Assembly: GCF_029945705.1 (NCBI RefSeq) | Contig: NZ_JAQSDC010000008.1 | Coordinates: forward strand, 1 to 48,445 | Direction of reading: 5' to 3' | From: Methylotenera sp. | GTDB taxonomy: Bacteria > Pseudomonadota > Gammaproteobacteria > Burkholderiales > Methylophilaceae | Length of the DNA stretch: 48,445 nucleotides | In this document: positions 35,288-42,506 of the stretch, piece by piece | Layout of the letters: each line of letters starts with the position of its first letter | How positions within the stretch are numbered: position 1 is the stretch's first letter | Position numbers and translations under genes: made by a program | Notes under the pieces: model-generated | The model's database searches: none | Told to the model about the DNA's origin: nothing | The model's input: the letters and a program-made list of their open reading frames with translations, nothing else

Positions 35288-35539
35288 GCAGTTTTTTCCA
35301 GTTCTTTCATGCTTAAACGTATGTATTTAGAATATCCGTCGCTCAATTTTAAAAAATACAAGATCAGCATTGTTAGCCAATTGATATTAATACATCTTAC
35401 GCAAATGCAGCCTCTGAAAATAGCTCGCTTGAAAAAAGTAATGTTATCCCCATTAAAAGACTATTGTTTTTAAACCTCAATTTTTAAACTAAATTTTTAA
35501 AACCCACAAATTTTGATACGCAAGCAAGGAGCTCAATTT

Positions 35540-37441
35540 ATGTCCGTAGAGACTGCACAAAAAGAAACGCATCCAAAAGAATCCATGGCCTTTCAGGCGG
35601 AAGTAAAACAACTACTTCAATTGATGATTCACTCTTTATACAGCAACAAAGAAATCGTATTGCGTGAGTTGATTTCTAACGCATCAGATGCCGCAGATAA
35701 ATTGCGTTTTGAAGCCGTGAGTAATGGTGGCCTTTATGAAGGCGATAGCGAGTTAAAAATTCGTATTGCTTTTGATAAAGACGCACGCACAGTCACCATT
35801 GCTGATAACGGCATTGGTATGAGTCGCGACGAAGTAATTGCGAACATTGGTACCATTGCAAAATCTGGAACTAAAGAATTTTTTAATGCGCTTTCTGGCG
35901 ACCAAGCTAAAGATGCGAATTTGATTGGTCAGTTTGGTGTGGGTTTTTATTCTGCTTTTATTATTGCAGATAAAGTGACATTAACTACTCGCCGCGCTGG
36001 CGCAACAACGGCAGTACGTTGGGAATCAGCAGGTGAGGGCGACTTCACATTAGAAGATGCAGATAAAACGACACGCGGTACTGAAATTGTATTGCACTTG
36101 CGTGAAGGCGAAGATGAGTTTCTAAGTGATTGGAAACTAAAAACGATTATTCGCAAGTATTCAGACCATATTACTTTACCTATCGTGATGAAAAAATCCG
36201 AATGGAAAGACGGCGCTGAGGTTGCAACCGATGAAGATGAAACGGTCAATAAAGCGTCTGCTCTATGGGCGCGCAGCAAAAATGATATTAGCGAAGAAGA
36301 ATATCAAGAGTTCTACAAACACGTTTCTCATGACTTTGAGAATCCATTAGCCTATACGCACAGCCGTGTAGAGGGTAAACAAGAGTATATTTCACTACTT
36401 TATATTCCAGCTAAAGCACCGTTTGATTTGTACGACCGTGACCGCCGTCATGGCATTAAGTTATACGTAAAACGCGTATTCATCATGGAAGATGCTGAGA
36501 AGTTAATGCCGCAGTATCTGCGTTTTGTACGTGGTGTGATTGATACCTCTGATTTGCCGTTAAACGTTTCACGTGAGATTTTACAGTCTAGCCGCGATGT
36601 GGATGCCATTAAAGCGGGTTCGACTAAGAAAATCTTGGGCGTGCTCGAAGACATGGCTGAGAATAAGCCAGAAGATTACACAAAATTCTACGCTGAGTTT
36701 GGCCGAGTATTAAAAGAAGGTCCAGGCGAAGATTATGCTAATAAAGACAAAATTGCTGGTCTGTTAAGATTCGCCTCAACCAAGGCGGATACTGACGTGC
36801 AAGAAGTTTCGCTAAAAGACTACATTGCACGTATGCAGCCTGAGCAAGATGTGATTTATTACATTACTGCAGAAAGCTTTGCCGCCGCGCAACACAGCCC
36901 ACATTTAGAGATTTTCCGCAAAAAAGGCATTGAAGTATTGCTGATGTCTGACCGTGTAGATGAATGGCTACTTGGTAGTTTGACTGAGTTTGACGGTAAA
37001 AAACTGCAATCTATCGCCAAGGGTGATTTAGACTTAGGCAAACTTGAATCAGATACGGAAAAAGAGATTCAAAAGCAAATTGAAGAAGAAGCTAAAACCT
37101 TGGTTGAGAAGATTAAAAATTCGCTCGGTGATCAAGTGAAAGATGTCCGCGTGACGCATCGTTTAACTGATTCACCCGCTTGTTTGGTGAGCGATGCTAA
37201 TGATTTATCTGGCAACTTAGCGCGTATGTTAAAAGCCGCAGGGCAAAATACGCCAGACGCTAAACCTATTTTAGAAATTAATCCAGCACATAAACTGGTG
37301 AAACGTCTAGAAGCGGAAACAGCTGATGCAGTATTTAGTGATTTAGCTTTTGTGTTATTTGACCAAGCTTTGTTGGCAGAAGGTGGAACGTTGAATGATC
37401 CTGCAAGCTTTGTAAAACGGATGAACAGTTTAATTAGCTAG
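35540..37441 (+). CDS. htpG: Chaperone HtpG (Hsp90)
   Basis: A 633-residue cytosolic ATP-dependent chaperone. The N-terminal GHKL ATPase has [22 protein letters not shown] and GQFGVGFYS. The middle domain holds the [15 protein letters not shown] motif, and the C-terminal dimerisation domain ends VKRMNSLIS. The frame is open from a TTG at 35513, but AAGGAG at 35527-35532 fixes the ATG at 35540. Length is normal for the bacterial family. A strong terminator follows. Confidence 0.96.
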   Translation: MSVETAQKETHPKESMAFQAEVKQLLQLMIHSLYSNKEIVLRELISNASDAADKLRFEAVSNGGLYEGDSELKIRIAFDKDARTVTIADNGIGMSRDEVIANIGTIAKSGTKEFFNALSGDQAKDANLIGQFGVGFYSAFIIADKVTLTTRRAGATTAVRWESAGEGDFTLEDADKTTRGTEIVLHLREGEDEFLSDWKLKTIIRKYSDHITLPIVMKKSEWKDGAEVATDEDETVNKASALWARSKNDISEEEYQEFYKHVSHDFENPLAYTHSRVEGKQEYISLLYIPAKAPFDLYDRDRRHGIKLYVKRVFIMEDAEKLMPQYLRFVRGVIDTSDLPLNVSREILQSSRDVDAIKAGSTKKILGVLEDMAENKPEDYTKFYAEFGRVLKEGPGEDYANKDKIAGLLRFASTKADTDVQEVSLKDYIARMQPEQDVIYYITAESFAAAQHSPHLEIFRKKGIEVLLMSDRVDEWLLGSLTEFDGKKLQSIAKGDLDLGKLESDTEKEIQKQIEEEAKTLVEKIKNSLGDQVKDVRVTHRLTDSPACLVSDANDLSGNLARMLKAAGQNTPDAKPILEINPAHKLVKRLEAETADAVFSDLAFVLFDQALLAEGGTLNDPASFVKRMNSLIS

Positions 37442-37460
37442 TTCATTAGTTGGTAAAATT

Positions 37461-37491
37461 ACCCGCTCAAGAGCAATCTTGGCGGGTTTTT
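37461..37491 (+). terminator. Rho-independent terminator after htpG
   Basis: ACCCGC-t-CAAGA-GCAA-TCTTG-GCGGGT followed by TTTTT: an 11-bp stem with a single bulged T and a GCAA tetraloop. Confidence 0.9.
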
Positions 37492-37726
37492 TATTGGCGA
37501 GAATTTTTTATTAAAACGTTAGCTTATAGATGCGGAAAGCAGGTGTTCAAGTTGGTGCTATTGGCGTGCTCAACTGGCTAATATATCTCCAAAGTTATCA
37601 TCCAGGTTCTGAATTGTTCAAGCTATAAAATATTGTTGCGTCCGCTTTTGCTATTTATTATTATATGGATAGAAGAAAATCTAACTATAAGAAATAAAAA
37701 GAAAAATCTCATGAAAACTCAAACAA

Positions 37727-37778
37727 CTTCTATATTGTTATACGGGTGCATCGGTCCGTATAATCATTGTTAGAAGGC
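37727..37778 (+). other. attC-like site 0 (degenerate), ahead of cassette 1
   Basis: CTTCTATATTGTTATACGG (37727-37745) pairs with CCGTATAATCATTGTTAGAAG (37756-37776) around a 10-nt loop, leaving a few unpaired bases on the right arm. The TTATACGG/CCGTATAA inner stem is perfect. The right arm ends in the core GTTAGAA; the left inverse core reads TTCTATA rather than RYYYAAC. It implies a lost preceding cassette. Confidence 0.55.
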
Positions 37779-37784
37779 AACAAC

Positions 37785-38453
37785 TTGAAGTTCGACGAGA
37801 TAGGTTTTGAAGTTCTAGAAAACATCCTCACAGAAGATGAGGTTAGAACCCTATTGGAAGTGCTGAAAGCTCAAAAATTAAAGCCCTTAGGTGGTGGAAT
37901 CAGAAGAATTGAACAACTGATTCCTGAAGTGGCAGCTTTATCAAAATCAGAAAAATTAATATCAATCGCTCGCAGTTATTTAGTAGGTGAACCTCAATTC
38001 GTCAGGGCAATTTTTTTTGATAAAACTCCTGAAAACAATTGGTTTGTTACATGGCATCAAGATAGAACGGTTACTGTATCTGAACGCTTTGAGCAAAGTG
38101 GCTGGGGACCTTGGTCATTAAAAGCTGGGGCATGGCATGTTCAGCCTCCATTGGCCGTGCTTGAGAGCATGATAACTATTCGTTTAAACCTCGATCCATC
38201 AACCATTTCTAATGGCTGCCTTAAGTTCATCCCAGGCTCGCATAAAAATGGTGTAATCAAATCAGCCCAAGTGCAAGAGCATATTAAAAACGGCGAGCCA
38301 ACGTATTGCGAAGCTCTAAGCGGCAGTGCGATAGTCATGCGCCCGCATATTTTTCATGCCTCTGAAAAGGCTATAACTAAGACTAGAAGAAGAGTATTGC
38401 ATTTCGAGTATTCGAGTTACCAATTACCACATGAGGTTTCATGGTCTGCATAA
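37785..38453 (+). CDS. Phytanoyl-CoA dioxygenase (PhyH) family oxygenase, integron cassette gene
   Basis: A 222-residue putative Fe(II)/2-oxoglutarate-dependent oxygenase. The iron ligands are readable as His91 and Asp93 (TWHQDR) with a distal His in RPHIFHAS (His188 or His191). An Arg of TRRRVLHFEYS probably binds 2-oxoglutarate, and GCLKFIPGSHKNG is the usual PhyH signature. There is no ATG at the N-terminus. TTG at 37785 is chosen because AGAAGG, inside the cassette core site, is correctly spaced before it. The gene ends one base before attC1. It is the only catalytic gene of the array; the substrate is unknown. Confidence 0.85.
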   Translation: MKFDEIGFEVLENILTEDEVRTLLEVLKAQKLKPLGGGIRRIEQLIPEVAALSKSEKLISIARSYLVGEPQFVRAIFFDKTPENNWFVTWHQDRTVTVSERFEQSGWGPWSLKAGAWHVQPPLAVLESMITIRLNLDPSTISNGCLKFIPGSHKNGVIKSAQVQEHIKNGEPTYCEALSGSAIVMRPHIFHASEKAITKTRRRVLHFEYSSYQLPHEVSWSA

Positions 38454-38454
38454 A

Positions 38455-38515
38455 GCCTTCTAACCCATCAGTCAAGTGGGACGCTAAAGCGCGCCCCTTA
38501 TGTCAAACGTTAGGC
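38455..38515 (+). other. attC site 1, end of the PhyH cassette
   Basis: A 61-bp site from GCCTTCTAAC to GTTAGGC. The inner arms AAG-t-GGG-a-CGC and GCG-CCC-CTT pair perfectly except for two unpaired bases, t and a, on one strand, the extrahelical bases typical of attC. RYYYAAC/GTTRRRY cores are in place. This is the clearest recombination site of the array. Confidence 0.85.
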
Positions 38516-38519
38516 AATC

Positions 38520-38822
38520 ATGATAAGCACATCTGCTGACAAAATTTTCGTTGACGTTTCAAAGCTGAAAAAGCTTTACAGGCACGTCATGGTGGCGGAA
38601 ATAACGTATTACTTTAGCATTTTGGTTTTATGGGCGGTCTTCTACGTTGATACAATTCATCCATGGTGGCTCTTTGTACCCACGATTCCTGTTCTGGGTG
38701 CCCGTATAAGATTTTTTTACAAAAAAATGGTATGTCCAAATTGTAATGAGAGGCTTCTCGATGAAGAAAATAATACTCATATTGGAAAGTCATGTGAGCA
38801 TTGTGGAGTTCAATTTCGATGA
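38520..38822 (+). CDS. Small membrane zinc-ribbon protein, integron cassette gene
   Basis: A 100-residue protein unlike families I can name. A hydrophobic region (about 24-62) offers two short membrane helices, and the C-terminal cytosolic end carries CPNC (about 74-77) and CEHC (92-95), a four-cysteine zinc ribbon. The ATG sits five bases after the attC1 core and the stop is four bases before attC2, which is how cassette genes are packed. Function is unknown; the combination suggests a membrane-tethered regulator or adaptor. Confidence 0.75.
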   Translation: MISTSADKIFVDVSKLKKLYRHVMVAEITYYFSILVLWAVFYVDTIHPWWLFVPTIPVLGARIRFFYKKMVCPNCNERLLDEENNTHIGKSCEHCGVQFR

Positions 38823-38826
38823 AACC

Positions 38827-38860
38827 GCCTAGCCCATCCCCAACGGAGCTCTGGTTAGGT
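38827..38860 (+). other. Short attC-like site 2, end of cassette 2
   Basis: CCTAGCC (38828-38834) pairs with GGTTAGG (38853-38859), including one G-T pair. Only a tiny TCC/GGA stem lies inside. At 34 bp it is shorter than normal attC sites, so it is probably internally deleted. Confidence 0.5.
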
Positions 38861-39005
38861 GATTCTTGTGCTGATATGAATTAATCTAATCTTCCCAAAG
38901 GATTTCACCCTCCCGTCATTTATAGATGGTACATTTATTGCTAGAATGAAAGTGGTTATCTAATCAGCGATATATTTACAATCTCAATGTACCGAAAAGG
39001 CTCCA

Positions 39006-41552
39006 ATGACTACTCCCGCGAAAAAAACTGCTAATGCCACTCCTAAAGCAAAAGCCGCAACTAAAACTGAGTCAAAAGCAAAGTCTAAAGTGAGTGCTGC
39101 AGTTAAGCCAGCAAGAAAACTTAAAGTGGCGATTCCTAAGTTAAGCTCAATAGAGCAAGCTTTAGAGAATCATCTTGTGTTTTCAAGCTTTAAAACAAAT
39201 GAGGCTGCAACGCCTAGAGATTGGTATCACGCTGCAAGTTATACCGTGCGTGATCATGTGGTTAAGCAGTGGGTTAAAACGGCGGAATCTTATTATCGGG
39301 ATGATCCTAAGCGTGTTTATTATTTATCCTTGGAGTTCTTAATTGGGCGCATGTTGAGTAATGCCGCACTAAATTTGGGCATAGAGGATGAATTGAAAAA
39401 AGGCATTACCGCTTTAGGTCGCGAATTAGAGAATACCGTTGAAATGGAAAATGATGCGGCATTAGGCAATGGCGGTTTAGGACGTTTAGCCGCGTGTTTC
39501 TTAGATTCTATGGCAACTATGGATATTCCAGCCACAGGCTATGGAATTCGTTACGAATACGGCATGTTTAAGCAAAGTATTGAGGGCGGTCAGCAAGTAG
39601 AGAACCCAGATAACTGGTTACGTTACGGCAATGTTTGGGAGTTCCAACGTCCAGAATCGACCTATGACATTAAGTTTTATGGGCATGTGGTAGAAGGGGA
39701 AGGTAAGCAACATTGGGTTAATACTGAGCATGTGGTGGCTATGGCTTACGATATGCCAGTTCCTGGTTATGGTGGTAAAACCGTCAATAGTTTACGTTTA
39801 TGGTCAGCTAAGGCCGCACGTGAATTTGATTTAAAACATTTTAATGATGGTAATTTTGAGCAAGCGGTACAAGAGCGCAACGATACCGAAAGCATCTCTA
39901 AAGTGTTATATCCAAACGATGCTTCCGTGTTGGGTAAAGTGTTACGGTTAAAACAGCAGTATTTCTTTGTTTCGGCTTCTATCCAAGATATTTTGCGCCG
40001 CTTCTTAAGTACGCATGAGATGAAAAAACAGGCAGACTGGGCGATTCTGCCAGATAAAATTGCCATTCAACTCAACGATACACACCCTTCAATTGGTGTG
40101 GCAGAGATGATGTATCAGTTAGTAGACGTTCATCGCTTAGAGTGGGATTTTGCTTGGAAGCTAGTGGTTAAGATTTTTGCTTACACTAATCACACGCTGA
40201 TGCCAGAGGCATTAGAAACTTGGACGGTCGACTTATTTGGCCGATTATTACCGCGCCATTTAGAGATTATTTACAAAATTAATTTTGAATTTTTGCATAT
40301 GGTCAACCATCATTTCCCAGGTGACCCTGAATTGTTGCAGCGTGTTTCAATTATTGATGAGTCAAATGGTCGCCGTGTGCGCATGGCACATTTGGCCGTG
40401 GTGGGTAGCCATACCGTAAACGGCGTGGCGGCATTGCATAGCCAGTTATTGAAACAGCATCTATTTGCAGATTTTGACCGTATTTATCCCGGAAAATTGA
40501 CTAATGTGACCAACGGAATTACCCCGCGTCGCTGGTTGAATCAGGCTAATCCAGGATTAACTGCTTTGTTAGAGAAGGCGATTGGTGCAGACTTTAAGAA
40601 AGATTTAACACTAATCAAAAAAATCACACCTTTAGCCAATGATGCCAACTTCAGAAAAGCCTTTGCAGCAGTTAAGCACGCCAATAAGGCTAGATTAGCC
40701 GCTAAGATTGAACAAAAAACAGGCATCAAATTAAACGTTAACAGTTTATTTGATGTGCAAATTAAGCGTATTCACGAATATAAGCGTCAATTGTTAAACG
40801 TATTGCATATTATTACTTTGTATAACCGCATTCGTAGCGGCGAAAAAGGCATTACGCCACGTACCGTGATTTTTGGTGGTAAAGCCGCACCGGGTTATTG
40901 GATGGCGAAGCAAATCATCCGTTTAATCAATGATGTTGCCTCTATTGTTAATGAAGATTTGGCTGTTGGTGACCAACTAAAAGTGGTTTACTACCCGAAC
41001 TATGAAGTTTCAGCAGCTGAAATTTTATTCCCAGGCAGTGATTTATCCGAGCAAATTTCAACTGCTGGTACCGAGGCTAGTGGTACAGGGAATATGAAAA
41101 TGTCGCTTAACGGTGCGTTGACCATCGGTACTCTAGACGGTGCAAACGTTGAAATTATGGAAGAAGTCGGCGAAGAGAATATCTTTATATTCGGCTTAAC
41201 GACGCCACAAGTGGCGGAAGTAAAAGCCAACGGCTATAACCCAAATGATTACTACCATAATAACCCTGAGCTCAAACAGGTGCTAGATATGATTGCAAAC
41301 GGATTTTTCTCAGTTGAGGAGCCGAATCGTTATCAGCCGATTATTGATAACTTGTTGAAAAATGGCGACCAGTACTTATTGCTTGCCGATTATGCGAGTT
41401 ATATAGAAACGCAAGACAGAGTTGGCAAGCTATACCAAAACCAAGATGAATGGACTCGTTTGGTTATATTGAACGTGGCAAACATGGCTAAATTCTCAAG
41501 TGACCGTGCGATTAGTGACTATGCGAAAAATATCTGGCATGTAAAAAGCTAA
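39006..41552 (+). CDS. glgP: Glycogen/maltodextrin phosphorylase with basic N-terminal tail
   Basis: An 848-residue PLP enzyme that releases glucose-1-phosphate from alpha-1,4-glucans. Catalytic landmarks are EMENDAALGNGGLGRLAACF, LNDTHPSIGV, KRIHEYKRQLLN and the PLP lysine Lys698 in GTGNMKMSLNGALTIGTLDG. Compared with E. coli GlgP (PLP lysine at 662) there is an N-terminal extension of about 36 residues, rich in Lys, Ala, Thr and Pro (AKKTANATPKAKAATK and following) and histone-H1-like in composition. The extension is in frame, with no better internal start. The enzyme assignment is firm; the tail's role is unknown. Confidence 0.95.
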   Translation: MTTPAKKTANATPKAKAATKTESKAKSKVSAAVKPARKLKVAIPKLSSIEQALENHLVFSSFKTNEAATPRDWYHAASYTVRDHVVKQWVKTAESYYRDDPKRVYYLSLEFLIGRMLSNAALNLGIEDELKKGITALGRELENTVEMENDAALGNGGLGRLAACFLDSMATMDIPATGYGIRYEYGMFKQSIEGGQQVENPDNWLRYGNVWEFQRPESTYDIKFYGHVVEGEGKQHWVNTEHVVAMAYDMPVPGYGGKTVNSLRLWSAKAAREFDLKHFNDGNFEQAVQERNDTESISKVLYPNDASVLGKVLRLKQQYFFVSASIQDILRRFLSTHEMKKQADWAILPDKIAIQLNDTHPSIGVAEMMYQLVDVHRLEWDFAWKLVVKIFAYTNHTLMPEALETWTVDLFGRLLPRHLEIIYKINFEFLHMVNHHFPGDPELLQRVSIIDESNGRRVRMAHLAVVGSHTVNGVAALHSQLLKQHLFADFDRIYPGKLTNVTNGITPRRWLNQANPGLTALLEKAIGADFKKDLTLIKKITPLANDANFRKAFAAVKHANKARLAAKIEQKTGIKLNVNSLFDVQIKRIHEYKRQLLNVLHIITLYNRIRSGEKGITPRTVIFGGKAAPGYWMAKQIIRLINDVASIVNEDLAVGDQLKVVYYPNYEVSAAEILFPGSDLSEQISTAGTEASGTGNMKMSLNGALTIGTLDGANVEIMEEVGEENIFIFGLTTPQVAEVKANGYNPNDYYHNNPELKQVLDMIANGFFSVEEPNRYQPIIDNLLKNGDQYLLLADYASYIETQDRVGKLYQNQDEWTRLVILNVANMAKFSSDRAISDYAKNIWHVKS

Positions 41553-41578
41553 ATTTATTATTTAGAGGTCTTAACAAG

Positions 41579-41620
41579 CACTGCCCTGCAAGCCAATATT
41601 TATGGGGTTGCAGGGCAGTG
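41579..41620 (+). terminator. Strong hairpin after glgP
   Basis: CACTGCCCTGCAA (41579-41591) and TTGCAGGGCAGTG (41608-41620) form a perfect 13-bp stem with a 16-nt loop. No T-tract follows, so it may act as a 3' stabiliser or a weak terminator. Confidence 0.6.
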
Positions 41621-41733
41621 TCTATTTATAGACTACGAGTTAGAATAAGCAATCGTAAATTATCATTAGCACGTAAACAAAAACCGCTATTTAGAGTTAT
41701 GCTTATGCAGTACGTCATTCATTGGAGATAAAA

Positions 41734-42417
41734 ATGCGACAACTACTAGCAACTTTAGGTTTTATTCTATTTGCAACTCATGCAAACGCACTAAGTATTA
41801 GCGATTTAAGTAACACCGAAGCCAGTGGCGGCTTGAAAGAAGCGCTTAAGCAAGGTGTCGGTAAAGCCGTCAGTACGCTAGGCGCTACCGATGGTTTCTT
41901 GGGTAATCCGGATGTCAAAATTCCACTACCAAACTCACTAAAAAAAGTCGAAAAAGTCATGAAAATGATGGGGATGGGCAAGCAATCTGATGAGTTAATT
42001 CTCAAAATGAACCGCGCCGCAGAGGCGGCTGTGCCAGAAGCTAAAACCTTACTTATCAATTCAATCAAAAAAATGTCAGTGGCCGATGCAAAAGCAATTC
42101 TGACAGGCCCACAAGACGCGGCTACACAATATTTCAAAAAAACCACATCAGCACAAATGTCAGAAAAATTTTTACCAATTGTGACCAAAGCCACTGAGAA
42201 AGTGCAATTGGCTGAAACCTATAATAAATATGCTGAAATGGGCAGCAAATATGGCGTAGTGAAAAAAGAAGACGCCAAAATTGAGCAATACGTCACCAAT
42301 AAAGCCTTGGATGGCGTTTATTTGATGATCGCTAAAGAAGAAGCTGCCATTCGCCAAGACCCTGTTGGTCAGGCGAGTAGTTTGCTTAAAAAGGTTTTTG
42401 GATCGCTAGGTAACTAG
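41734..42417 (+). CDS. DUF4197 family exported protein
   Basis: A 227-residue protein with a Sec signal peptide (MRQLLATLGFILFATHANA). The DUF4197 pattern is clear: ASGGLKEALKQGVGKAVSTL, GFLGNPDVKIPLP, MGMGKQSDELILKMNRAAE, SVADAKAILTGPQDAATQYF and ALDGVYLMIAKEEAAIRQDP. It is likely periplasmic; no function is known for the family. The ATG at 41734 follows TTGGAG. It has its own transcription unit after glgP. Confidence 0.9.
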   Translation: MRQLLATLGFILFATHANALSISDLSNTEASGGLKEALKQGVGKAVSTLGATDGFLGNPDVKIPLPNSLKKVEKVMKMMGMGKQSDELILKMNRAAEAAVPEAKTLLINSIKKMSVADAKAILTGPQDAATQYFKKTTSAQMSEKFLPIVTKATEKVQLAETYNKYAEMGSKYGVVKKEDAKIEQYVTNKALDGVYLMIAKEEAAIRQDPVGQASSLLKKVFGSLGN

Positions 42418-42506
42418 ACGGTATATTGCAAGAACAAGCTAGTGCAGCTGAGGCAAAGCTGCACTAATCCTATTAATTTTCTAATAAATAGGTAGTGTGA
42501 TCAGCT

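Larger units (their letters stand above)
37442..37784. other. Intergenic region between htpG and the first integron cassette gene
   Basis: Apart from the htpG terminator (37461-37491) and the attC-like site at 37727-37778, I see no gene here. There is no integron integrase or recognisable attI. GTTAGCT at 37518-37524 and ATCTAAC at 37679-37685 look like isolated half-sites. Confidence 0.5.
37727..38860 (+). mobile_element. Integron cassette cluster without integrase (CALIN): two cassettes, three attC-like sites
   Basis: Two ORFs, each starting a few bases after a GTTRRR core and ending just before an attC-type fold, follow one another in the same orientation. The first cassette runs from 37770 to 38509. 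Its opening GTTAGAAGGC is the exact complement of GCCTTCTAAC at the start of its own attC, as expected for a cassette that once circularised. The second runs from 38510 to 38854. No intI gene is in the window, so this matches the CALIN class. Confidence 0.8.

Noticed and set aside
35057-35473. 138-codon plus-strand ORF upstream of htpG
   Set aside because: It is mostly antisense to the sigma-factor gene, has no ribosome-binding site and shows no domain.
37518-37685. GTTAGCT (37518) and ATCTAAC (37679) as further integron core sites
   Set aside because: The first breaks the GTTRRRY pattern, and neither has complementary inner arms; the fold at 37727-37778 explains the junction better.
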